Shown here: positions 1 to 6,536 of the stretch, piece by piece
How positions within the stretch are numbered: the first letter of the stretch is position 1
Layout of the letters: each line of letters starts with the position of its first letter
Assembly: GCA_016868515.1 (NCBI GenBank)
Contig: VGGM01000076.1
Span: forward strand, 1-7,188
Source of the DNA: Bacteroidota bacterium
GTDB lineage: Bacteria; Bacteroidota; Bacteroidia; Bacteroidales; VadinHA17
Reading direction: 5' to 3'
DNA: 7,188 bases
Program-made: the position numbers and the translations under genes
The notes under the pieces: generated by a model
Database searches by the model: none
Seen by the model: the letters and a program-made list of their open reading frames with translations, nothing else
Told to the model about the DNA's origin: nothing

Positions 1-665
1 CTCTTGCTGAAGGTGGTAAGGGGTATGTATATATCATTATTGAGGTCGCGTGCGGCAAGTTCGCCAACGGTTTCGGTAAAGAGAGCCTTTGTCTTAAGCA
101 CCCCTACCACCTCAAACCACTGGTCGCCAAGCTTCAGGTTCATACCTACAGGGTCTTCGAAGTTGAACAGTTCCCTGGCGACATTTGCGCCCAGAACACA
201 AACCTTCAGCTGCCGGTTGTAATGATCGTGATTGATAAAATCACCCCTGTCGAGCCTGAAACTGAGTATATCGGTTATTTCGGGGGTAATACCTATCACA
301 GTTGAACGGGATGACCGGTTTTCATATACCGCATCGAGTGTTGCTTCAGCCTGTGGCGCAACAGCCAGAACACCCGGAACGATTTCAGCAATTGCCCTTG
401 AGTCATCACGGGTAAGTCCCTTCGAGAACCTGATGCGCATCTGCTCAAGCTCTGTGTCGGTCAGGTCGCGGTCCCTTACAATTACGTTGCTTACACCCAG
501 ATCCTGATATTTGGCCATGGCCTGTTCCTTGGTTCCCTCGCCGATTGATATCATCATTATTACCGAGGCGGTACCGAAAATAATGCCGAGCATCGTCAGG
601 AACGACCTGAATTTATGGTCGAAAAGCCCGTAAAAAGCTACACGAATGCTTTCTTCATACTGCAT
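1..665 (-). CDS. MacB/FtsX-type ABC transporter permease, N-terminal part (3' partial)
   Basis: This is the first 221 residues of an ABC permease of the MacB/FtsX/LolCE superfamily; the rest lies beyond the window's left edge. The protein starts MQYEESIRVAFYGLFDHKFR. An amphipathic N-terminus (1-20) leads into TM1 (about 22-41, with the hallmark LTMLGIIFGTASV), then GEG and a periplasmic MacB_PCD-like domain (about 45-221 and onward) that contains the family's VVGVLKTK and DIYIPLTT segments. E. coli MacB has its ATPase at the N-terminus. This protein begins directly at TM1, so the ATPase must be a separate gene, not seen here. The start is ATG at 663-665, 15 nt after the preceding adaptor's stop, with AGGAG 6 nt upstream. 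As last visible member of the adaptor operon it probably moves a substrate across the periplasm by mechanotransmission (family knowledge). LolCE-like or FtsX-like roles cannot be excluded. Confidence 0.9.
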   Translation of the reverse strand, partial: MQYEESIRVAFYGLFDHKFRSFLTMLGIIFGTASVIMMISIGEGTKEQAMAKYQDLGVSNVIVRDRDLTDTELEQMRIRFSKGLTRDDSRAIAEIVPGVLAVAPQAEATLDAVYENRSSRSTVIGITPEITDILSFRLDRGDFINHDHYNRQLKVCVLGANVARELFNFEDPVGMNLKLGDQWFEVVGVLKTKALFTETVGELAARDLNNDIYIPLTTFSK

Positions 666-671
666 CTCTTT

Positions 672-676
672 CTCCT
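672..676 (-). promoter_or_regulatory. Shine-Dalgarno site of the ABC permease gene
   Basis: The minus strand reads AAAGGAGAAAGAGATG, giving AGGAG with a 6-nt spacer to the ATG at 665. It lies wholly in the 15-nt gap after the preceding adaptor's TGA. It fixes the permease start and suggests efficient independent initiation within the operon. Confidence 0.75.
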
Positions 677-680
677 TTTA

Positions 681-1901
681 TCAGTTAATGACTGTTTCGG
701 GCAGAACCAGGGGCAACCCCGGTCTTATGTCGCCCGTAACAATTGTTTGGGTATTGTTTGACAGTCCGGTCACCACCTCTCTCTTTTCAACCCCTCTTCT
801 CCTCTTTACGAAGATGTAGCTCTTTCCGGCCTCGCTGTGGAGGCAGGCCGTCGGCACAAAAAGGTCATCGCCACCTCCCGTGTATGTGATGTATTCACAG
901 CTGACAGTCATACCCGGTTTAAGCCTTACATCCGACTCCGACACCAGTACCTCGGTATTGAAGACCCGCCTGCCGGCAGTTTCGATACATACTTTGCCAA
1001 TGTAGGTAACCTTTCCGGTGAAACTGACCGACGGCAGGGCATCGAGCCTTACAATAACATCCTGCCCCGTGCTTATCCGGCTGATATCGAGCTCCTGCAC
1101 GGCCCCCTTCACCTTCATGGCGCTGACATCGGGTATAAGGGCCACAGGATACATCAGGTTAACGTCATCGCTTACTTTCAGCATCTGGCCGGTGCGCCGG
1201 TTGTTTTCAACAACGAAAATACCACCGATGGGACAAACAACCGTCAGCTTGTCGAGGGTTTCAATTGCCGAGCTCAGGTCGCTCTCACGCTGTGCCAGTC
1301 TTATTTTCTGAATCAGCAGATCGAGACTGTCAAGAACCGGGCGCATCTCGAGCTTTCTCTTTATTCTTTCGAGTCTTATACCAGCCTGTCTGAATTCAAG
1401 TTCGTTGACGCGCCTCATCCCTTCCGATTCGAAACCTGACTTCTCGAAGTTGAGCCGTCTCAGTTCATATGTTGACATTTCTGATGTCAGCTGGGCCCTC
1501 AGGTCCTGCATGTTGTTCATCAGCTGGGCTTTAAGCTTGTTCATGGCCGCAATCTCGTTCTCGAGGCTCTCCTGTCTGCTGATAACTGTCCTCTGTACCG
1601 ATGCCGGATCGAGCACTATTACGGTGTCACCGGCCGACACAGTAGTCCCGTGTTCCGTTAAACCGATAATTTTAAATGTGGAACCATACAGGTAGCTGAT
1701 TCCGGGAAGGAACAATGAATAAGCGTTTACGGCCTGAAGTTCGCCTGTTTCAATTACTGATTGTCTGAAGGCTCCCTTCATTACCTGGTATTCGCCGGGG
1801 TCGGCGGGCATGCATGAATTCAACAATACCAGGCAGACAATAAGGAGGGAAAACCAGCCTGTCGCACGAGGGTTTTGTTTGCCGGAAAGGTGCCTCTTCA
1901 T
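681..1901 (-). CDS. HlyD/MacA-family periplasmic adaptor lipoprotein (third of three)
   Basis: A 406-residue membrane-fusion (adaptor) protein that should link the inner-membrane ABC permease to an outer-membrane channel. It has a lipoprotein signal peptide with lipobox LNSC (Cys30), so it is probably lipid-anchored on the periplasmic side. A first lipoyl half-motif follows (about 75-98, GTTVSAGDTVIVLD), then an alpha-helical hairpin rich in Glu, Arg and Leu (about 100-218), the second lipoyl half (220-241), a beta-barrel domain (about 260-340, ending KPGMTVSCEY) and a membrane-proximal domain to the C-terminus. The open frame extends 33 codons upstream to 2000, but that stretch lies inside the preceding gene. 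The ATG at 1901 is preferred: it puts a signal peptide at the N-terminus, has AGGAG 7 nt upstream, and leaves 1 nt after the preceding stop. Cys223 sits where such proteins commonly have Ala or Ser before Pro. The substrate is unknown. Confidence 0.9.
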   Translation of the reverse strand: MKRHLSGKQNPRATGWFSLLIVCLVLLNSCMPADPGEYQVMKGAFRQSVIETGELQAVNAYSLFLPGISYLYGSTFKIIGLTEHGTTVSAGDTVIVLDPASVQRTVISRQESLENEIAAMNKLKAQLMNNMQDLRAQLTSEMSTYELRRLNFEKSGFESEGMRRVNELEFRQAGIRLERIKRKLEMRPVLDSLDLLIQKIRLAQRESDLSSAIETLDKLTVVCPIGGIFVVENNRRTGQMLKVSDDVNLMYPVALIPDVSAMKVKGAVQELDISRISTGQDVIVRLDALPSVSFTGKVTYIGKVCIETAGRRVFNTEVLVSESDVRLKPGMTVSCEYITYTGGGDDLFVPTACLHSEAGKSYIFVKRRRGVEKREVVTGLSNNTQTIVTGDIRPGLPLVLPETVIN

Positions 1902-1902
1902 A

Positions 1903-3126
1903 TCATTTCTCCTTCCTCTTTTCATTATTCTCATCAACCACAGCAAATGGGTCTGAGAGGGCAATGATGTCATTTGCAGAGAGGCCGCCTGTAATAACAC
2001 AATAGTTGGTATTTACCGCCCCTGTCTTCACATCGGCCCTTCTGAAGCCCGACCGGTCTTTCAGCCACACATACTCCGACAATTCATCCCTGAAAAGCGC
2101 TTCGACAGGAACGTAAAGCACATCGCTTAGCTCATTTACAATTATGCGGCAGCTTACCGTCAGCCCCGGGAGCAATTTGCTGTTCTGCCCGTCGATTCTG
2201 ATCTGGGTGGGGAAGACCATAATTTTTGACCTTGCGTCCTTTAACTGTGCCAGGTAGGCCACTGACTCAACCGTACCGGTGTAAATGGAGTCGGAGTATG
2301 CATCAGGCCGGATCTCTACCCGCTGGCCCAGAAAAACCCTTGCAACGTCAACCTCGTTGATCTTTACAAGGGCCCTCATTTCGGAAAGATCGGGCAGGTC
2401 AATAATATCAGAGCCTGAAAAGGGTTGATCTCCCACGGCCCATTTCTGTCCCGATGTCCAGTTGTTTCTCTTGATTATGATCCCCCGGGCCGGGCTGACA
2501 ACGTACAGTCTGTTCACTGAGGCAACTGCAGTGGCCAGTGACTTTTCGAGCTGCCTGATTGAAAGCGACTTCTGCAGGAGGTCTTCGCGGTGTATAACTC
2601 TCTTGTTTTCGATTTGCTCCTTTGCCCTGTTCAGGGCAATTGTGGCTGACTCGTGCCTGAGTTGTATCTCCTTTTTGGTAGCCTCGGGCTCATAAGCCGA
2701 TGTCTCGAAATTAATTTTTGCTATCTCCTGTGATATCAGCGCTATTTCGAGATCAGCCTCAAGATCATCAATTTCTGACTGTTGTATCGATTTAAGCTTT
2801 TCATACTCAGCCCTCGCAATCTCGAGTTGCTGCTCGGCCTGCACAATAGACCTTTTTATCTCCGAGGGGTCGAAAACAACGATCGTATCACCCTTCTCCA
2901 CCTCGGTTCCTTCATCAACTATCTTATTGATTTTCAGCGATCCATACATAAATGACATTGGAGGAGCTGCAACAGCGATTGAGTTGACAGCCGAAAGGGT
3001 ACCCTGTTCAATTACCTCTTCGGTAAAGGTGCCCATCCTTACCTGTGTGACCTGCACGACAGGCTTTTTGTTTTCCCTGCAGGAACAAATTATCAGGAGG
3101 ATCAGAATTATAAGCTGCCGGTTCAT
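1903..3126 (-). CDS. HlyD/MacA-family periplasmic adaptor lipoprotein (second of three)
   Basis: A 407-residue adaptor protein, paralogous to its two neighbours. The short signal peptide MNRQLIILILLIICSC has two cysteines; Cys16 (I-C-S-C) fits a lipobox best, Cys14 fits less well. Domains follow the family order: lipoyl half 1 (about 66-87, GTEVEKGDTIVVFD), helical hairpin (about 88-207), lipoyl half 2 (208-231, VVSPARGIIIKR), beta-barrel (about 248-332, ending LPGLTVSCRI) and a membrane-proximal domain (about 335-395, with LYVPVEALF). The C-terminal tail is charged (NNEKRKEK). Its ATG overlaps the upstream adaptor's TGA in an ATGA arrangement (3126-3123) and no good Shine-Dalgarno is visible, so translation is probably coupled. 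The third adaptor starts 1 nt after its stop. The hairpin region shares NFE-x-S with the third adaptor. It probably forms part of the periplasmic tube for the MacB-type permease; the substrate cannot be read from sequence. Confidence 0.9.
   Translation of the reverse strand: MNRQLIILILLIICSCRENKKPVVQVTQVRMGTFTEEVIEQGTLSAVNSIAVAAPPMSFMYGSLKINKIVDEGTEVEKGDTIVVFDPSEIKRSIVQAEQQLEIARAEYEKLKSIQQSEIDDLEADLEIALISQEIAKINFETSAYEPEATKKEIQLRHESATIALNRAKEQIENKRVIHREDLLQKSLSIRQLEKSLATAVASVNRLYVVSPARGIIIKRNNWTSGQKWAVGDQPFSGSDIIDLPDLSEMRALVKINEVDVARVFLGQRVEIRPDAYSDSIYTGTVESVAYLAQLKDARSKIMVFPTQIRIDGQNSKLLPGLTVSCRIIVNELSDVLYVPVEALFRDELSEYVWLKDRSGFRRADVKTGAVNTNYCVITGGLSANDIIALSDPFAVVDENNEKRKEK
1909..1913 (-). 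promoter_or_regulatory. Shine-Dalgarno site that decides the third adaptor's start
   Basis: The minus strand reads GGAAGGAGAAATGATATG, with AGGAG 7 nt before the ATG at 1901. The site lies inside the last codons of the upstream adaptor, whose TGA is at 1905-1903. The ATG just upstream (1906-1904) is out of frame and reads Met-Ile-stop, so it is not the start. This supports 1901 over the longer frame beginning at 2000. Confidence 0.7.
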
Positions 3127-4406
3127 AGTAGGTTGTCTTTCTTATTGATTTTTCCTTTATTCTCTTTCTTAATAAGTCTGTCGGGGGGTTCGGAAAGGGC
3201 AATCGATTCACCTCCCGTGAGTCCGTCGGCAATCAGCGTATAGGAGCTTCCCGAGGCCCCTGTTTTAACGATTACCGGAGTAAATCTCCCCCGGTTCTCA
3301 ACATAGACTGTTTTAAGGCTGTCGCGATCAAAGATTGCCACTGCCGGGACAAAGACTGTATCTTTAGCCTCTCTTAAAATGATCTCGCATCCGGCGCTCA
3401 ATCCGGGCTTAACACCGGGCCCGGTGCTGTCGACAGTCATAAAAATCTCATAGAACCGGGCAGCAGGGTTGGCCACCGGCATGTTCGAACGGCCCACTAT
3501 GCTCTTTCTTGTTACCACACCGGTTGTTGAGAAGCCTCCGGCAGCATCAACGGAAATAAGAACTTTCTGCCCTTTTTCGATACGCCGGTAATCATCCTCC
3601 ATTACCGTGGCAGATACCTGTAACCGGTTCATGTCAGGAAACCTGAGCACGGGTGTTCCCATGAAGATTACAGATCCCTCCCTGATCATGCCCCCCCCAA
3701 TTGAGCCAGAACCGCCGGGGCCGAACACCATGGTTACCGACGACTCGACCCTCATAACCATCCCGTCGCGGTCGGCCAGAATGACGAGTGAATTGAACTG
3801 AGTTTCATAAACCCTTAACATTGACTTCGCCTGCAGAATGCGCGACCGGGCCTGCAGCAATGCTGTTTCACCCTGCAGCCGGGCAGCTTTCAGTTTATTC
3901 TCTATCTTCCGTTTCTCAATTGCGGCTTTACGCATCTCCAGGTCCTGCTGCTTTCGCTGGTATTCCAGTGCATATACCCTTTTGAGAGAATCAAGCCGGA
4001 CCATTTTGATGCGGGCTTCGCTTGTTGCAAGCTGCGCCTCAAGCATTGCAATGTTAAACTGATTGTCGGCCTCAACCTTCCTGAGCCCGGCTTCCTGAGT
4101 CTCCACACTCGTCTTCAGATCGGAATATAACCTCTCAAGTTCGGGGAGGGAGAGAATACAAATGGTATCGCCCTTCCTCACAAACTGTCCGTCTGCAGCC
4201 AGACGAACCACAGTCATATCCCCAAACATCAGATCGGGTGTCACTACCGGAAAGTTTGAAACAGACTGAATGGCACCTTCAGCCCTGATGCTTTCCCTGT
4301 AATCGGATCTGTTAACCCTGAACGTCATGATATCGCTTTCAGAGCGGCTTCTGCATGACACTAACAACAAACCTGTTATCAGACAAATCGACAAAGAAAC
4401 CTTCAT
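3123..4406 (-). CDS. HlyD/MacA-family periplasmic adaptor lipoprotein (first of three)
   Basis: A 427-residue adaptor that opens the operon. The signal peptide ends in lipobox LVSC (Cys18). Recognisable parts are lipoyl half 1 (about 66-87, GQFVRKGDTICILS), a long charged helical hairpin (about 88-205), lipoyl half 2 (about 207-222, ADRDGMVMRV), a beta-barrel (about 260-345, with KPGLSAGCEI) and a membrane-proximal domain (VFVPAVAIF at 351-359). It differs from its paralogues in a glycine-rich insertion (about 229-239, GPGGSGSIGGG) just after lipoyl half 2, a different hairpin-tip sequence, and a Lys/Asn-rich C-terminal tail. The ATG at 4406 is chosen because the signal peptide begins there. 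There is no clear Shine-Dalgarno, which is common in Bacteroidota. Its stop overlaps the next gene's start by 4 nt. It probably assembles with, or substitutes for, the other two adaptors on the downstream permease. Confidence 0.88.
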   Translation of the reverse strand: MKVSLSICLITGLLLVSCRSRSESDIMTFRVNRSDYRESIRAEGAIQSVSNFPVVTPDLMFGDMTVVRLAADGQFVRKGDTICILSLPELERLYSDLKTSVETQEAGLRKVEADNQFNIAMLEAQLATSEARIKMVRLDSLKRVYALEYQRKQQDLEMRKAAIEKRKIENKLKAARLQGETALLQARSRILQAKSMLRVYETQFNSLVILADRDGMVMRVESSVTMVFGPGGSGSIGGGMIREGSVIFMGTPVLRFPDMNRLQVSATVMEDDYRRIEKGQKVLISVDAAGGFSTTGVVTRKSIVGRSNMPVANPAARFYEIFMTVDSTGPGVKPGLSAGCEIILREAKDTVFVPAVAIFDRDSLKTVYVENRGRFTPVIVKTGASGSSYTLIADGLTGGESIALSEPPDRLIKKENKGKINKKDNLL

Positions 4407-4504
4407 CAGGATAGCTTTTGTGAAGTTTATGTTTATTTCCTGCTAAACGTGAAACACCTGAGAGTATTGCTCATACGGGTCAAATGGTTTTATTAAGGCA
4501 AAAA

Positions 4505-4519
4505 ATCATACTGCATGAT
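4505..4519 (-). repeat. Small inverted repeat in the adaptor-operon leader
   Basis: The minus strand reads ATCAT-GCAGT-ATGAT followed directly by a run of T. The stem is only 5 bp and AT-rich, so it would be a weak hairpin. It lies between the promoter candidate and the first adaptor's start, roughly 100 nt upstream of the ATG. A role in attenuation is possible but not supported beyond this geometry. Confidence 0.25.
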
Positions 4520-4543
4520 GCCCTGACAGCTTTTGCAGACCCA

Positions 4544-4573
4544 TAAAAGTAATAAAAACCTTGCAACTAACAA
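4544..4573 (-). promoter_or_regulatory. Candidate Bacteroidota-type promoter of the adaptor/permease operon
   Basis: On the minus strand TTG (4573-4571) is followed after 19 nt by TACTTTTA (4551-4544). This matches the Bacteroidota -33/-7 consensus TTG-N(about 19-21)-TAnnTTTG at all defined positions except the last. It is the best match I found in the 216-bp gap 4407-4622, and it lies between the end of the Lgt-like gene and the first adaptor. It would give a leader of roughly 130 nt. AT-rich gaps yield chance matches. Confidence 0.4.
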
Positions 4574-4582
4574 AATAGTTAT

Positions 4583-4614
4583 GAAAAATAGTTCCGGGGG
4601 ACTCCGTTTCGGAA
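4583..4614 (-). terminator. Possible intrinsic terminator after the Lgt-like gene
   Basis: Starting 8 nt past the TAA at 4623, the minus strand reads TTCCG-AAA-CGGAG, then TCCCC, CGGAA and CTATTTTTC. TTCCG can pair with CGGAG (one wobble, loop AAA) or with CGGAA further on, the latter ending almost at the T-run. Stems are short, so this is a weak terminator candidate. It would separate the Lgt-like gene from the adaptor operon. The two pairings are mutually exclusive. Confidence 0.35.
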
Positions 4615-4622
4615 ATTGTTAC

Positions 4623-6479
4623 TTACTGTATGTAAATATTGGAGGGTTTATTGAATCCAAACCTGTAGCTCAGCCTTATACCAAACCAGTTATAATAATC
4701 AGAATTTTGCGCATCATAAAATTCACCTCTTCCGAAATTATACCTTAAGCTTAACCCGACCTGCCTGGTCAATTGTCCTTCAAGCATCAGGTGTTTATTC
4801 AGGCTTCCGTAGGTTCCCGGAGAGAGGCCTATTCTGGCACTAAAAACATCGGGGGAACCAAAACCCGATCCAATGCTGAACTCATGCGATATCGCAGGCA
4901 GTGAAACGGGGAATCCCATGCCATATTCATATCTCATGTCGATGATATCCCTTCTTCCCACCCGGAAGGAGAATTCCGGCAGTATAAAAAATGATTTGGT
5001 TCCGGAATCATAATAATAAATGTCTAACGGCTCCAGCGGAATCCACCTCAGGTTTCCAACCATTAACCCTGCACCCATGCCTACCCATTTCCAGTCATGT
5101 TTTAAGTAAGGTGTCACCCCGGCAATCCAGCTCTCATTTTGAGTGTCAGTGGTGAAGTTATACTCCTTATTCAAACCGGCAAAGGCATTCAGGCCGACCG
5201 CGGTTTTCTGATTGCCGCTAATGAGTACTTCAGAATAACCAACGCCGGCCATCCTGAACTCATGCCGGTAATTCTCATGAGTGTAATAGGTTCCACAACT
5301 ACCCTGTTGAGGATTGTAGGCCAGGTCGCTCAGGTAATTCCCTGTGAATCCTCCGATATCGAACTGCCTGTATGTTGATATTATGGTGTCGGATGAGCTG
5401 CGGCTCTTTCCCTCAGCTATGATATCGCTCTGCTGCGGGAAGGAGAATGCCACCAGGGCTGCCGGAACCAGAAGGAACGCTGTTGCGGCAAGCCTGAGTC
5501 TTACCGGCATCGTATTGCGGATAGACTGAACTCCAATGATGGCTATTACTGCAAATAACCGTATATCTATTGATAACAGCTCATAACCGGTGAAAACACC
5601 TCTGAACAGGAAGATAGCGGCAGAAATAAAAACCAGATACAGTATTATGGCCGTAGGAGGGATAGTGTGAGATTGTTTTACGGCCGGCATGGTCTTTAAA
5701 AGCCTCTCAGAAACGAAAAGTGACGATCCCAGAACAACACCTGTAATAAGCAGTCCCCACTGCAACACCCTTACTCCCGCCAGGTATTCTGACCCGAAGC
5801 TTACCGAAGACGGTTGCCGGAGGAATTCGGTGGCAAACCTGAAAAATGCGAAGAGCATGAGAGCAAAAATCAGCATGCTGACATGTCTCTTCCACATATT
5901 CCTGGTTTTCCAAACAACCAATGATATGATTATCAGTCCTAAAGATTCATAAAGCTGTACAGGGTGCACCGCCAGCGAAAAAGTGTCATTGGTTCCTATC
6001 AGCCCGGTCTGCCAGTGCAGGAAATGCGCATTGGTGCCTGTTGCATACTGTACTCCCCAGGGCATGGAAGTGGCTTTGCCGAAACAGCAGCCATTCAGAA
6101 AGCATCCGATCTTCTGTATTCCAAAACCCAAAGGAGCCAGCCATGCATAGAGCTTAAGAATATCCATCCGGGTGCCGAGAATCCGGTATGAAATCAATAA
6201 CCCGGCCAGACCAAATATCAGTGCCCCTATTGCCGACCGGTTGTTAACGGCCTCTGAGGAACCTGTAATGATTATTTTATACCAGTCTGATACAGGAACG
6301 GTAACCAGCCTCGATCCGGCAACAGTCAGAAACGAAACTGTTGTAAGCATCAGCAATACACTACCCAACGGCTGTCTGTTCCTTACCGACCAGGCAACCA
6401 CCACAGCGAATGTTACCGTGAATGACAGCACATAGAAGGCGGAGAACATAAACCCCGGATCGGAGACAGGAATTTTCAT
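4623..6479 (-). CDS. Lgt-like membrane protein fused to a C-terminal beta-rich domain
   Basis: A 618-residue protein; ordinary Lgt (prolipoprotein diacylglyceryl transferase) is about 260-300. Residues 1 to about 258 resemble Lgt. Hydrophobic helices lie near 10-30, 41-57, 83-100, 108-121, 179-192, 200-216 and 237-255. A glycine-rich motif QKIGCFLNGCCFG is at 122-134, HPVQLYE at 172-178 and FRFATEFLRQP at 213-223. About three further helices follow (276-294, 303-319, 329-346), then a short polar linker (about 349-368) and roughly 250 residues of alternating polar/aromatic strands ending IRLSYRFGF, like an outer-membrane beta-barrel. E. coli Lgt has an essential Arg in its GRIGN motif; here it is Lys123. 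The conserved His of the preceding helix is not evident (RSAIGALIFG, 81-90). True Lgt activity is therefore doubtful and no symbol is given. The start ATG at 6479 precedes the first helix. The gene is co-directional with the lipoprotein adaptor operon but separated from it by 216 bp. Confidence 0.8.
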   Translation of the reverse strand: MKIPVSDPGFMFSAFYVLSFTVTFAVVVAWSVRNRQPLGSVLLMLTTVSFLTVAGSRLVTVPVSDWYKIIITGSSEAVNNRSAIGALIFGLAGLLISYRILGTRMDILKLYAWLAPLGFGIQKIGCFLNGCCFGKATSMPWGVQYATGTNAHFLHWQTGLIGTNDTFSLAVHPVQLYESLGLIIISLVVWKTRNMWKRHVSMLIFALMLFAFFRFATEFLRQPSSVSFGSEYLAGVRVLQWGLLITGVVLGSSLFVSERLLKTMPAVKQSHTIPPTAIILYLVFISAAIFLFRGVFTGYELLSIDIRLFAVIAIIGVQSIRNTMPVRLRLAATAFLLVPAALVAFSFPQQSDIIAEGKSRSSSDTIISTYRQFDIGGFTGNYLSDLAYNPQQGSCGTYYTHENYRHEFRMAGVGYSEVLISGNQKTAVGLNAFAGLNKEYNFTTDTQNESWIAGVTPYLKHDWKWVGMGAGLMVGNLRWIPLEPLDIYYYDSGTKSFFILPEFSFRVGRRDIIDMRYEYGMGFPVSLPAISHEFSIGSGFGSPDVFSARIGLSPGTYGSLNKHLMLEGQLTRQVGLSLRYNFGRGEFYDAQNSDYYNWFGIRLSYRFGFNKPSNIYIQ

Positions 6480-6497
6480 TACAACTCAGATCTCCGT

Positions 6498-6505
6498 CAA
6501 AGTTA
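6498..6505 (-). promoter_or_regulatory. Candidate -7 box for the Lgt-like gene
   Basis: The minus strand reads TAACTTTG, a full match to the Bacteroidota -7 consensus TAnnTTTG, 18 nt before the ATG at 6479. No TTG is found at the expected -33 distance; TGA stands there. The resulting leader would be very short. Only half of the promoter is supported. Confidence 0.35.
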
Positions 6506-6509
6506 CGCA

Positions 6510-6526
6510 GACATTTATTAAATGTC
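6510..6526. repeat. Perfect 17-nt palindrome upstream of the Lgt-like gene
   Basis: GACATTTA-T-TAAATGTC is a perfect 8-bp inverted repeat around one central base. On the plus strand it is followed by A and nine T (6528-6536), so it resembles a terminator for plus-strand transcription, although no plus-strand gene is visible here. On the minus strand it lies 10 nt past the peptidase stop and inside the -33/-7 spacer of the candidate promoter for the Lgt-like gene. An operator for a dimeric repressor is therefore also possible. Confidence 0.6.
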
Positions 6527-6536
6527 ATTTTTTTTT

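Noticed and set aside
4..507. Two plus-strand open frames near the left edge
   Set aside because: They are antisense to the permease, whose minus-strand translation carries clear MacB/FtsX motifs throughout.
837..1439. A 200-codon plus-strand open frame
   Set aside because: It lies wholly antisense to the third adaptor, whose minus-strand product has clear family domains. Its own translation shows no recognisable domain or ribosome-binding site.
1902..2000. N-terminal extension of the third adaptor to an upstream ATG at 2000
   Set aside because: The extra 33 residues overlap the preceding adaptor in another frame and would bury the lipoprotein signal peptide. The ATG at 1901 has a good ribosome-binding site.
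4623..6479. Calling this gene lgt outright
   Set aside because: Catalytic positions differ from E. coli Lgt (Lys for Arg, no evident His), and the protein is more than twice the usual length, so the enzyme name would over-claim.
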